From: Hymenolepis diminuta
Taxonomy: Eukaryota; Platyhelminthes; Cestoda; Cyclophyllidea; Hymenolepididae
Direction: 5' to 3'
NCBI GenBank assembly: GCA_900708905.1
Contig: CAADRB010000020.1
Span: forward strand, 1,449,411 to 1,513,410
Length of the DNA stretch: 64,000 bases
Positions 53,150 through 64,000 of this stretch are shown here, one piece after another. A program made the position numbers and the translations under genes. Numbering within the stretch: the stretch's first letter is position 1; each line of letters opens with the position of its first letter. The notes under the pieces were generated by a model. The model had not been told where the DNA came from and did not search any database. It saw only the letters and a program-made list of their open reading frames with translations.

Positions 53150-54528
53150 CAGCTTTCCCTTAGCCTGTTAAAATAAATGTCCTTTTAACGTAGTCGATGC
53201 AATTGTGTAAAGTACCGCTTAGTGGTCTGAACATTTTAAACATTTTATGTGATCATTTACTTCTTAATTAAAACTAATTCTGTACAAGGTGGACTTCCTG
53301 ATTTCTGCTAGTCCCAATTATTTGACTCACTAGAACATTACCTATAATATATAATAAACCTGACCCAAAGTAAAAGTTTTCGTAACTAAAATTCGTATTA
53401 TAACTCAACCAAACCTAAAATATTAAAACATTCTATTTGCTGACAAGGAATCAATTTGGCAGTGAGAAGAAGAGTGGAAATGGAGTTTTTTCGAAATGGT
53501 ACGGATAAAGCGAGATTAAGTTCACAGATGTGCTGGATGCTGACGCAACATAGGAATGAGCATATTGGCGGGGATTATACGAGAACAGATCAAGTGAACG
53601 GCTGTGAAAAGTGGATAACGTTCACAGAGATGCACTGCAGAGAGTTGAGTGTAGATCTAGATTTAAATAAAAAAAGGTACCAATATTACATTATTACCCA
53701 TTCAAAGCAACCAATAATTCACTAAGATATGCAAACCACAGGCGAAAATTCATTCGGAAAACTCAGAGATCTGCCTCAGTGTGTTGACCTTGGAACCTTC
53801 CAATTTAAAACAATGAGACGTTTAAACAATGAATTAAAAAGAATGAATCCTATTTGACACCTTAGCTTTACCTTCAACTTTTATTAAACCACCTTATTTT
53901 AACGCATGTTGAACTCCCTTCCCATTCCATGCGTTCAAATACCCCGGCTTGATGTAACAAATGGAAAATAAATTATCGCAAACGAAATATAGCTAGTTTC
54001 ATAAACAAAAAGTAGGCACTCTAATAAATAAATTTTTCGCTTTCCATTAGTAAAAATAACATATACCCCATCAAACAATTGAAGCAAGGCCACAAATACC
54101 TAATTTTGAGATAATTTTAACTTTTACCCTAAGATGAGCTTACCGGATTCATTGACCCAGGTTACAAATGAAACCTGCGGAGGCTGAAGTCATGAATTTC
54201 AAATATTTCCGGATAAACAAAAGGGCACTTAAATTAATTTCTGCACTGGAATAGGTGAAATTTCAAAGCTATTTCAAATTGGATAACTCTTAACTGATTC
54301 ACAATCAATTAAAATTTCGAAATATTTTTTCTTTAAGGTCTTGAAGAAAGTATTACATGATTTATCGGCAGTTTTCTTAAAATAAAATACAAAGTAAAAT
54401 TGAGATTTATGGATTCCTTAAGAAGATTCTAAATTCTAAACGAAATACAGTACTAAACATTTGTCCAGAGAACATATTGTTCTGACAACTTAATTCATAA
54501 AAATACTATTCCACTATAAGAAACTAGG

Positions 54529-54606
54529 TCAATAAAAACATTCACATTTAACATTTGGAAATGGTGACACTCCAGGTAACTGTAATAATTCTGCGAAATC
54601 GTCAGT
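54529..54606 (-). CDS. GPDH-like terminal exon
   Basis: The acceptor (minus strand gtttttatattcag) is followed in phase 0 by [20 protein letters not shown] then CECFY and TGA at 54531-54529. [13 protein letters not shown] matches the spacing of ILQHKGLVDKFPLF near the end of GPD1. The family's last 15 or so residues are absent. The exon is short, but both phase and alignment support it. Confidence 0.65.
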   Translation of the reverse strand, partial: TDDFAELLQLPGVSPFPNVKCECFY

Positions 54607-57600
54607 CTGAATATAAAAACTTTGACTGCTGAAAAGACTTCTCTCTTGACTACAACGCACCGGATTTAGAATACACCTGGAGATCAATAATCTCCTGTAG
54701 CCACTCCTTCTGTGCAAACACCACCGAACAAACACATCACTCCATGTAGCACATGTAATTTTTATTAACTTGTATTCAATAAGTTGGGGTAGTTTCCCAA
54801 TTATCTCCGCACTGTCTAAGTTAAGCAAATTAGTGACTCACTTTGTCTCACAGCGTCATGGCATATAAAAGACGTGACACCATGTATCGCCATTTCAAAT
54901 GAAGTGAATGTCAATGGCCATTAAATACTTTCAAAGAACGGAAGTAAGAATATCAGGATTAAGAAACTATCACATATTAGGAACACTTTTAATCTCTATG
55001 CAATTTTACGATCAGAACTACCTTCCGCTGATAACAGGTCGATATCCCCAAGCATGCACTCTTTTCGATTTTAAAAAAACGATGTTTGCCAAGTAAAACC
55101 ACCATTCTAATAGTACCATTTGCATAAATAATTGAATTATATTTGATTAACGTACCAAAATAAAGGTATAAATTAAGATGCCTTTAAAAAACCATGACCG
55201 ATGAACATCGATAGAAATATGATAGAGAGTAATTGCCAATCATTTTTCTATTAAATACGACACTAAAAATCTTTCAATGCTATTTGAAACTTATGCGTTA
55301 CTTGTGTTTAAATATCACAATTGACAGAGAATTAAATTCAAAACTTAATAGCAATGTGTTAAATATATTATGATGTCCAATGAGCAAACACAAACCTTTT
55401 TAGCAGTATCCGGTCCTGAGGCGACAAAATCTGGCTGAAGAGAGTTTTCGATCTCTTCGACTGTCATCTTAACGTACTGTGGATCGGCGAGCATTCGACC
55501 GATTATGAGGTTATACAAATCCCAGTCGTCACCAACCACTGGCATCAAATCACTTTGGCGAAGCATACCTAAAATGAAATACATAACTACTAATATATTT
55601 TAAGTAAGATAGTCAACGCTCTCAATTTCAGAGGCAATCAGTTTGTATTAGAATATGAATTATTCCAAATAAAATAAAATTTACTACATCCAAAATTAGG
55701 CCAAAACGTTTCGATAACAGCAATTCATAATGGACAAGGAAAAACGGTTGGAGCAGTAATTTTTAGACATGAAGGATCGGGCACGTTTGGGCACAGTAGA
55801 TTTAAGGTATTATTTGTATTGGGTAATTGGAGGATGATGATGAGCATTATTAACCGGGACGGTTGGCCATCCCCATCGCTTCTGTGTAATGATCTAGTGA
55901 CCACTGACTTGCTTAAATAAAATAATAATACCACCTGACCTTCGATATAAAAACTCTAATTTATAAAAGACATAGCAAAATAGTTCTACTTTAATCCTCA
56001 AGAGAAAATAGTCAATTTTATTAACTCTTTTGCATAGCCGTACAATAAGCTGTCACTCTTTAATCACCGTTAAACATCTTTCAGCTATACAGAGCCTCCT
56101 TTCCATATAGCATAACTCGAACTGAGGGGATTTAAAAAAATCCTTTTACAAGAAGCACATTTGACAGTCTTTAAGGAGTAAGAATGAGTAAATCAATGTT
56201 TCCGAAAGCAAAACAGGAGGTAACTTTGTGAGTCTGGAAAAAAATTTCTCCCCGCAAATACAATGAATTAATTTAAATTAATTAAAGCGCTATTTCCACC
56301 ATTTTAGATATATTTGTAAAACTGAATGTAAGTGATTTAGTCACCACGAAAACATTCTTTTGCTTATGCTGTTCAAGGTAGATATAAACGATGACAAATA
56401 AAACCAATCTTGATTTTGATAAAAAGAGCACTTACTGACAGTACCGACAACCTGAACTTAATGTCTGCAACACGAGTCAATATTTCTAATTCATAAATGG
56501 TGGGATATGTATTAACGTCTCCATTTTAGGATTCATTTTTATTTTGCAAAAGTAATTTCTTCTGTTTTATTTCATGCAACTTTTGAGAATTAAGGGCATG
56601 GATTGATTGCAACGTCTTCTAATTATCGCGAAAACTGCTGACCAAAAAAGACAGGAAATTTCACGCATATCAAGGAAATTACGTTTTCATTATTTAAAAT
56701 CCTCGTTTAAGCCTACAAGTGTGTGGGAAGTAATCTTAATTATTCAAAAATAAATAGAAAAGGCTTTGGTCAAAACAAGTCGGTAAATGTGTACGTGGTA
56801 CAGTTGTATAATCTTGGACGTTGTCAACTAATTCGCTTACGACGCTGTCAAATCACTTGATAGAACCGTTTCAATCGGTCAGTACATCAACCAATTAAAA
56901 TGCAGCAAAAAATAATAGTTTTTAACGAACGGATTTCTTCACAATATTAGCGGTGAGATAAAAACTCGTTATTTTTAAATTGAGGTCAGAAATATTACTA
57001 GCCAAAACTATTTTGAAAAGAAATTGCATTGAAAATTTCGAGTAATAGTTTTCCCTTAATAAAATTAAATTGGAATATCACCAATAGCATGAATATAAAG
57101 TCGAAGCTTAAGATGAAAAGTAACTGCACACCACAAGATATTCGCAAAAGCCCATTCAGTATTAAATTTTCACCCTGACCAAGACACTTATTTTCTCCCC
57201 TATTCAGAAACTAGTATACGATTTTTAACTCGAGTTTATTTGGTATTATAGAAAACCAATCTGTTGAATATAGCAAATTAAAATATTTTTAATTTAAATA
57301 AAAATTACAGGAACTTCTGTTTACTCTTAGAGGTACATAGTTTATCGATCAGAAGGGCAATGAACTTGACTGCGGTTTTGTACTTTAAACCTTCGCATAC
57401 ACCATCTGCACCGTGAAGCTATATACGCTAGCCGGTGTTCGACGCTCTATGTTTAATAGGGGACATTATAGTCTTTGCTGACTATTTCATGAAATAGAAA
57501 TCCAATTTATAGGCTAATAAAAAGCGTCAACCCAGAACATTTAGCGAGTGAGATTAGTACACTAATTTTTAGCAGCCAATCAACATTTGAAAACATTGTA

Positions 57601-60600
57601 GATGGGATGTATCATTCCTCCAGAAATCCACATGTCAATAAGTTGAGATAGCCACCAGAACGCCCTCTTACTATTCCACCCATCCAAACGTCCTTACTTA
57701 TTCTAACATAACATTAGCGGTATTTCGATGATTAATCTGCGTGGTACTAAATAAATGTGATATTTAAGCAATGTAAAGTTTATAGAGTACGTGATGTTAG
57801 CTAAAGGATATAAAAAACCGAGTCACAGCACACTGATCAAATTATATAAAATGCATTCCGAAATTGACTCTCACTTCCCTCATTAAATATCATTACTAAC
57901 TACCATACTATCATATCATACTTTACATCTCCACCTTCAAATTTTATCCTTAACATCAACTTTACTTGAATATTATTAGTTCAGAAAACACCGTGTAGAA
58001 AAACAGACAAAGCACAAAAAGGCATACTACGGGATCCCCAGAAATCAGGCCACTTTTGTCAGCTGTTCTTTCTTAAAAAGCAGAGCGATTTCTATATCAT
58101 ATATTTTAATTGGAAATAAAACGATCACTCGTGATTTTCAAGATTTCGACAAATTAGCAAAATTTAATTTAGGATTCTTACTTCATGACCGAATGATAAA
58201 ATGAAGTATGGCACAAAAAAACATCTCTTAAAAGTTAGGATAAAGAGAGCTAATAAGTCATGTGCGGTTTAGGACTTGCCTCTTATCGGCATACTTAATT
58301 ACTCATACTAAGCTTCCCGAGCCCGACCAGGATGGTGTCAATGATACCTGACTTGAGCGGAGATAAGGGATATTCAGGAGAGTCAATCATGAGAAGCTCA
58401 CATCATAACATCCCCTGGTTGTCTGGAATACGGAAAGCGTCTATCAGCATTCATTTTGTGGCTAGTATAATAGAACCAACCTGATGAGAAATTCGAATTC
58501 TGCAGTTCCCCCATGGAATTAACTAGTACGGGCGCATGTCATTGATTTATTTGATTTTTCACTATTTGTTTTACCCGGTTCTAGCTTTTTATGGTGGCCT
58601 TATAATTAATACGAATTACCGATTTCATAGAATAATAAGTGAATTATCCTCTGTATACTAGCAAATAAATGAAGAGAAGATTTACCGGAAGAAGAAAGAC
58701 TCGTAAGGTTGTACTTATATCGTATCTTACTCGTGCCCATTAAATTAAAGAGGATGTTATTTAAAGTTAAAATAAGCATAAATTTTACTCAATCACGATT
58801 AATACTGCAGGATTTTTAAAGTCGCATATTCAATTCTATTAGCAAAGTAAAACGCAAGTAACGTCATGGTCAAAATGCATATCTGACAAGTAAAAGATCA
58901 CGGGACCGATGTTCACCATTGCAAAGCAGTGATGCAGATAACTAACCGCTAGGGATAATTATGACCAACGAAAGGGCTTATAGAATGTGCATTTTATAAG
59001 ATACCTACTAAAACGTTCAGGTGTCATCACGTTTTGTAAAAACGATTCAGAAGTTGAATACATAAGAATGGCCTATTTGTGGCCAGTGGCAACTGGGAAA
59101 ACTTAACTGGATTTGAAAGTACTGTTAGATTTCATTTTGCATGAAAGGTAATGGGATGGTGATGGATGCTTATAAGACTTGATGCGAAAATAAACAATGA
59201 GAAATGTCCCTAAGGGATTCACTGTTTATCACATGGAAAAATTAAGGACATAAAATGAGATCAAGTTGAACGATAGATATTTATACATATGTCAAAATAA
59301 ATAAATGAAATTTTAACATACATTTAAAGAGTTCCGAAACGCCGCAGCTCTGTAAAAGTGTTCCCTCGCAAGTATCCGGAAAAAAAAGAAAATAGTTTTG
59401 AAAATAATAAAAATGTACGTCATATCTGACTACTCAAAACGAACTAATCAGAACAAAACGTAAAGGGAACGCATTTTGGTCTCTTTCCCTCTTTTAAGTG
59501 TCTATATGCAAACAAATACCAAAACATCCGTGAAAATTACAAATAACGATCATACGTCAGTAGGCTAAAAATAGAAATATTGAGAAAGTGACAGTTTTCA
59601 ATGAAAGAAAAGCCTCTGAGCATAAGGAAGAGTCAAATAGCCCAATAAGAAACGAAGGAATGAGAGATTTCTTCGAAGTAGAACATAGAGTCCCACTTCA
59701 TTTGAATTTGTGAACACTTGCCAATTATTGAATACAGTTCACAGTATCATGTTCTGATTCACAAGAATGGAGGTTTTGTGTGTTGTTCTTCAAGTGTTGT
59801 TTTTAATATGTTTACATCCTCAATTCTCAAGATGACTGATTTGGCTAGTTGAACAAGGTGGTTAAAAATATATCTCGACATATTCGTCTCTCATGACAAT
59901 CAGAATGGATGTTGTATTATACAAATCTAGTTGCTTAACTTTCATGATCCCGGTGTTTATTTAATAAATTTCAACTCAGCGTCATTTGACAATCAAATAT
60001 TCTTTATTCTAGTATCTACAAAAGCTACCTTTTCCATCTACCAGGTAAAAGAGAATAAAAAAGGCTTCTATTCATGCTTTCCCATTGAGTGGGGGTATGT
60101 AAATAGGAAGGCCCAACTTCAAAGTAATTTTTACATAAGTTCAGATGAATAGCTCGAAAACAGATCATCACGGTATTTTCATCAATCTCAAAGCCAGTTT
60201 CACAAGAACTAATGAAAGTTTTTGTGATTAGGATCACAATTTTGAATGAAAGAAATGGAACTTCATAAACCACCATTAAGTACCTCAATAACTATCACGT
60301 TGTTTTCTAGGTCAGCAATCTATTTTCAGTGCTTAAATCTCTTCTGAAACTACGTTGAGTTTGCTTTGACTAATACTGACATTTCACTTTTTTATATACT
60401 TTATGCACCTCTTACATCCTTCAAGATCAATTCCCCACTCTCATCCTGTTTGCGGAATAATAGAAAAAGAGTAGCCATGAAAAAAAGATTATATAGCAAT
60501 GCTAAAATAATAAAGAATATAAAGTCGGATTAACATTTAAAAAAACAATTACAAAAGTTAGACTTACATTCAAGTAAGCATGCTGATAAGAAAAAAATAA

Positions 60601-63600
60601 ATCTACTGAAACTCACTCGGAAATCTGCTGGCACCTAAAATTGAAATTTCATGAAATTTAAAAGGGCGATTTGCCTCACAGGCCACTGGATTGTTCACAG
60701 AAATGTAAGCAAACAGCGGATAGCTTTTCGAAGATGATATATCGAAGGAATTCTAGAGTCACGTTTAGGTTTGCCTTAATAGATTACAAGGTTCTGATAT
60801 TGATAGGAAAAAACGAAACAAAGCTTTACCTAGCTAATCTGTGGATATGTAGTTCTCACAATCTGCTGCCTGAAGTTGATGGGATTAGAACAAGTGAAGA
60901 CAGTACCCAAAACCGGCACTCGGAATACTGTAATCACTAATCGGACTGACGGTATCGTCATTGCAATCAATCTTTGTGTTCTTGAGCCTTCATTACCATT
61001 CATCCAAATACGCAAGTTCCATAAATTAATTCTGTTTATTCTTGGTCTTTGTGAATAAAGGGCAAGTTGGTTAAACTCTCATACCCGGTCACATCCACTA
61101 TCATTTTCCTTTCACTAGGAAAAGTGAGTCTTAAGCAATGTAATGGCGATCTCACAGTTCTTGTTAGACACAACAGACATCGGCCAATATTTTAGCTGTG
61201 TTTAGAATAACTCATTGAATTTTTTTAAACTGTAATTGAAAAGGAGGTCAATGAGAAATATGGGAATACATACTATGAAGGCTTGATCGTAAAACTTTGG
61301 AGTAAGAAGAATGAAATCTATTCATTTATCAATAAGCGTCACAGATAACATATTCACTTGGAAACAATTCTAATGAATGTTTTAGCATATTATATTAATA
61401 TTGCCAATTTTGAACACAGAATTTTCCCCGCGCCTCAGATGTTTGAACCAATTTGTTATGTAATCCAGTGTATCTGTTCCTCCTGTCTTGTCTAGCAGTG
61501 AAGACTACTTGAAATAAAAGGCGGCCACAGCATCAGCTTTTCCATGTTGTGGCACTTGTATAGGCATTAGTTTAAACTGTACAACAAATCTCTTAATTCA
61601 TTATATTCCTTTAGAGAAAGCTAGGAAAGTGCCTATCCAAGTGAATGATGATAAGATTTCCATTAATAATTCCAAACCATATATGTACTCAATAGATAAT
61701 CATGAGGATTTTAAATGCAGCAATTATTTCACCTAGTTTTGTTTCATTAATCTCTCACATCGATATTTTCTACTTCAAAATCAAAGTATGAAAAAAATAT
61801 ATATAATTAATGCCCACAAAGGTTCCTTAAAACATGATCTGTCCAGAAAATTGTAAAATATTATTACATCACGGAATTAATACTACAAAATATTAATTAA
61901 AATTAAAGATTTGGATTGCAGTCGGAACTTCATAAAGATAAACCACCGCAATAACGTACGAAGATTCACTTACCATATTTGCCATACATGTAACGACAAT
62001 ACTGTCCCATTTCATAGAGACCCAATCGAATTATTGCCGACTTGGTATTAGCACCAAGCTTCAAACCGTCCACTAGGCCAGCAGCCACGGAAAGAATATT
62101 CTTCAAAGCACCGCAAATCTCTACAGTAGTAACATCATCGGTCCATGTCAACTGGAGATTGTCAGACTGGAAGTAAAGAAGTTAATTTTAAGTGGAAAAT
62201 TTTCAATTTATCATTAATCTCGAAAATCAAACTATTGTTCTTGTTTCGTTTATCTAATGACTGTTTCTCAAGTAAACGGTTCCTCTAATTTGATCTCCAT
62301 TGACCCAGTTTTTTGCCGTTCTACCAGGCAATCTCTAATTCGGCGATAAACTAATTTACATACAAATCCACGATGGTAGATAGTAAATAGAAGCATCTAA
62401 CCTTGTCTTATTTTTGCTGAGTATTTGAAATCATTGGCTTAGATTTAGATTCCAGTCCAGAGTAAAAAAGAAAGAATCTTATCAACAAATAACAAGTCCA
62501 AATTGGACTTCTCTAAAGATAGTCATTTTATTGTGTCCATTTGTCATATATTTATAAAATTACATCAGTTGGGAAATTTGCATAATAAAATTTACCTTGT
62601 CCATATAAGGAGAGTATAGCCAAAAACTCAAGTGGGAGGGAAAGCAACTCATCTTTTTTCCCTAAACAGTCAATTCGTCAAGTAAAAAGTCGTATAGAAG
62701 ATAGGATTGGTACCTGAGGCACATGACTTTTAATAGAGTATTCACCTAGGAGATGTGAAAGATGATATAAAAAACATTAGTCTTTTAACCAACATTCCTA
62801 TATAGATCCAGTTGCGGTGAGGGCCCTTTTGTCCATAGAAAAGTACATTCGTTGAGACTTCGGGACCACGTGGTCTAAGCTTAGCTTTTATTTTCATGTG
62901 CAAAGAATTTCCTTTCTAAATACCACTCCTTTCAAATTTTTCAGATTATAGAAAACTCACTCCTGAACAAATTAGGTTTAAAAGATTGAGTGACGATACA
63001 GCTCCCACCTCCAAGGCTACAGATCTTAAGGGATTATTATTGAACCATAGAAAAATTTTAAATTGCTATTAATAACAAAGATCTGTGAATATAAAGTGAT
63101 ATTTGATATATATAGATATATATATATAGAAGTAGCTATTTGAATACCAAATAGCTACGCTTAACTGAGTACAGACTTCTTTGAAATGGTGGAACCAACA
63201 CATTAGAAAATTAATATTATATATGTCCCTACGTATGCTGTTACTCCGTCTGCAATTTTCAGACAATGCTAAGGTCTGGCTAAAAGCACTTTCTAAAATT
63301 TTTTCTGTCTCCAGTAGTTAAGTGAAGAAGATAATGTGACGGAATATCGGATCCACTTACTTGAAGAATTTGTTTAATTTCATCAGCATCCTTCTGAGAT
63401 TTAGCACCCAGCGTAACCTCACAGAACTCTCCATTCGAAAGTCCACGAGCTGTGAGAGCACCACTAATGACCATGGATTCGAGTCCCGTAATCCGACGAA
63501 TTTCCTCACTGACTAACCAAATGCCTGGTTGCAAAAAGCTTTTATTTGCTTCTCGGACGACCAAGCCCTAAAGCCAAATTTAAAATCATTTAACGTTAAC

Positions 63601-64000
63601 GATATGCAATTTTAGAGAATAAAGCTCACCTTAGAAAAAGAAACAAAGAGCACGTCTTTCTTCACATGTGACTTTATAGCCTCTAAAATTTCAGTAACGT
63701 GTCGAGTGGCGTAAGCTAAAAGAATAACATCTGCGGCGGCAGCAACAACAGCAGGGTCATCAGAAATGACGACATCTTCTGCTATTTTAACTCCCGGAAG
63801 ATATTTATTATTCTCCCTACAAGTTTTGAGGTGCTCACTGAGATCGTATTCTCCATATTTTTCACTGCGGACGTACCACAGAACCTACTCAAGTTAAATA
63901 ATAAAATAACAAGTTTTAACAACACCTTAGGATTGTACTCAGGCAAGCTGGATAGTTTTTCTGCAGCTAGATTGCACAATACGGTGCCCAATGCACCACA
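54529..64000 (-). CDS. Glycerol-3-phosphate dehydrogenase (NAD+)-like protein, divergent; extreme N-terminus outside window
   Basis: In transcript order the exons are 64000-63926, 63884-63630, 63567-63361, 62166-61974, 55568-55396 and 54606-54529. They join in phase to 326 residues and a stop; the family is about 350 residues. GPDH interconverts dihydroxyacetone phosphate and glycerol 3-phosphate with NAD(H) in the cytosol. The Rossmann loop is partly present ([10 protein letters not shown], residues 1-10). [13 protein letters not shown] (Lys110, equivalent to human Lys120), VEICGALKN (Lys201, the conserved Lys204, and Asn202) and [14 protein letters not shown] are clear family signatures. 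SDLMPVV keeps Asp250 (human Asp260). The following TCYGGRN motif, with Arg269 and Asn270 that contact substrate, is replaced by [10 protein letters not shown], and LQGPETA by VASGPDTA. The C-terminus is short ([19 protein letters not shown]). It is either a divergent enzyme or a catalytically altered paralog. Confidence 0.88.
54607..55395 (-). other. GPDH-like intron, 789 nt
   Basis: AT-rich intron between the last two exons. The upstream continuation of the frame used by the last exon is open for a further 70 or so codons, but lacks family similarity. No feature is seen. Confidence 0.55.
55396..55568 (-). CDS. GPDH-like exon: C-terminal substrate domain, diverged
   Basis: The split codon gives Gly, then [20 protein letters not shown] and [20 protein letters not shown], ending ASGPDTAKK in phase 0. 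It fits the family's [20 protein letters not shown]...LQGPETARE segment by position and by SDL and GPxTA, but GGRN is missing. It lies 6.4 kb from the preceding exon; a skipped small exon was considered, but phases agree directly. Confidence 0.8.
55569..61973 (-). other. GPDH-like intron, 6.4 kb, no supported feature
   Basis: AT-rich sequence with only short chance frames (for example 59931-60152 and 60671-60940). I searched both strands for missed GPDH segments such as a GGRN-like motif and did not find one by eye. Confidence 0.6.
61974..62166 (-). CDS. GPDH-like exon: catalytic lysine region
   Basis: The acceptor on the minus strand is actttacttccag-like (pyrimidine-rich). The exon reads [20 protein letters not shown], then [20 protein letters not shown] and [15 protein letters not shown], ending in a Gly codon split in phase 1. 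ExCGALKN with the catalytic Lys is the strongest family signature in the gene and is intact. Confidence 0.95.
62167..63360 (-). other. GPDH-like intron, 1.2 kb
   Basis: It contains a TA microsatellite (about 63105-63130) directly followed by a perfect 11-bp hairpin (63132-63158). The rest shows no feature. Confidence 0.6.
63132..63158. repeat. 11-bp perfect hairpin next to a TA microsatellite
   Basis: GTAGCTATTTG, a 5-nt loop, then CAAATAGCTAC, inside an intron of the GPDH-like gene and directly after a TA run. Confidence 0.65.
63361..63567 (-). CDS. GPDH-like exon: end of NAD domain
   Basis: This 69-codon exon has phase 0 at both ends, preceded by a 62-nt intron. It reads [20 protein letters not shown], then [20 protein letters not shown] and [19 protein letters not shown]. 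It aligns with VLMGANIASEVADEKFCETT of GPD1; NI is replaced by LT in the usual GANIA segment. The donor is CAA/GTAAGT. Confidence 0.93.
63630..63884 (-). CDS. GPDH-like exon: Rossmann domain
   Basis: This 85-codon exon has phase 0 at both ends. It begins [20 protein letters not shown] and continues [20 protein letters not shown], matching MWVFEE...HENVKYLPGHKLPPNV of GPD1. It ends [11 protein letters not shown], where the last Lys (110) corresponds to conserved Lys120. The Ala-rich [16 protein letters not shown] covers the family's AAEDADILIFVVP strand. Confidence 0.92.
63926..64000 (-). CDS. GPDH-like exon: NAD-binding Rossmann start (partial)
   Basis: The exon is cut by the window end. It reads [20 protein letters not shown] then EYNPK before GTGTTG. 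It aligns with GSGNWGSAIAKIVGGNAAQL of human GPD1, so only about 10-12 residues and the 5' end are missing. It is followed by an intron of just 41 nt, which is near the lower limit for animal introns. Confidence 0.85.

Larger units (their letters stand above)
50984..54528. other. Spacer between convergent CDC14 and GPDH-like genes
   Basis: This 3.5-kb region should hold both 3' UTRs. It carries a family A repeat (51702-51836), a tRNA-derived SINE (52157-52320) and a 12-bp inverted repeat (53092-53149). TTTATT at 53880-53885 (AATAAA on the minus strand) is a candidate polyadenylation signal for the GPDH-like gene. Open frames at 52930 and 53456 are not recognisable. Confidence 0.6.

Noticed and set aside
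53131..53166. Minus-strand exon-like stretch (acceptor ttttaacag, AKGKLKREVIQQ, donor GTAATG)
   Set aside because: It lies downstream of the GPDH-like stop and shows no GPDH similarity. The sequence is explained equally well by the inverted repeat that overlaps it.
57420..57455. GCTAGCCGGTGTTCGACGCTC resembling a tRNA T-arm
   Set aside because: No D-arm or A box at proper distance.
58485..58510. CTGATGAG...CGAA resembling a hammerhead ribozyme core
   Set aside because: The stem II segment is too short, and GAAT replaces the required GAAA. No flanking stems were found.
60671..61058. Overlapping open frames on both strands near 60.7-61.0 kb
   Set aside because: Frames overlap on both strands, none has a known motif, and none fits the phases of the GPDH-like introns.

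Overview
This window looks like nuclear DNA from a metazoan with AT-rich, intron-rich genes, most likely a parasitic flatworm (trematode or cestode). The support is two conserved eukaryotic genes broken by canonical GT-AG introns, a mix of tiny introns (41, 62, 70 and 83 nt) and multi-kilobase introns, AT-rich non-coding DNA, Ty3/Gypsy debris, a mariner element and tRNA-derived short repeats. The species call is inference; nothing in the window fixes it. A 297-base run of N shows that it is a draft assembly.

Layout. From 60 to 50983 on the + strand lies the 3' part of a dual-specificity phosphatase gene of the CDC14 family. Eleven exons join in phase to give an uninterrupted 816-residue fragment. 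The first part is the catalytic half, with the HCKAGLGRTG loop split by a 9.4-kb intron. About 610 residues of Asn/Ser/Gly-rich tail follow. Two phase-compatible alternative 3' ends are visible: a short basic tail at 28506-28560, and a more speculative exon with a hydrophobic tail at 34657-34897. The N-terminal exons lie before base 1.

From 64000 back to 54529 on the - strand lies a glycerol-3-phosphate dehydrogenase (NAD+) family gene. It has six exons and 326 residues, missing only its extreme N-terminus. It keeps the two conserved lysines and the Asp, but the usual GGRN substrate-binding motif is not recognisable. The two genes converge tail to tail across a 3.5-kb spacer.

Introns carry nearly all the repetitive DNA. 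Intron 3451-12898 has a tRNA-derived SINE, a solo LTR (5342-5800, target duplication GTAT), a ruined Gypsy pol (about 6300-9060) with a polypurine tract, and a copy of a dispersed repeat. Intron 13242-23497 has a 1273-bp mariner (17621-18893) with perfect 31-bp inverted ends and a broken transposase, and a class II tRNA-like relic near 22.9 kb. Intron 23773-27927 has a second solo LTR of the same family (24833-25345, target duplication GACC). Several old dispersed repeat families (A to D below) recur in different introns.

No CRISPR array, operon, rRNA or intact tRNA gene was seen, and I found no convincing novel multi-gene system. The items most worth a second look are the divergent GPDH, the alternative C-termini and long tail of CDC14, and the paired solo LTRs with exact target duplications.
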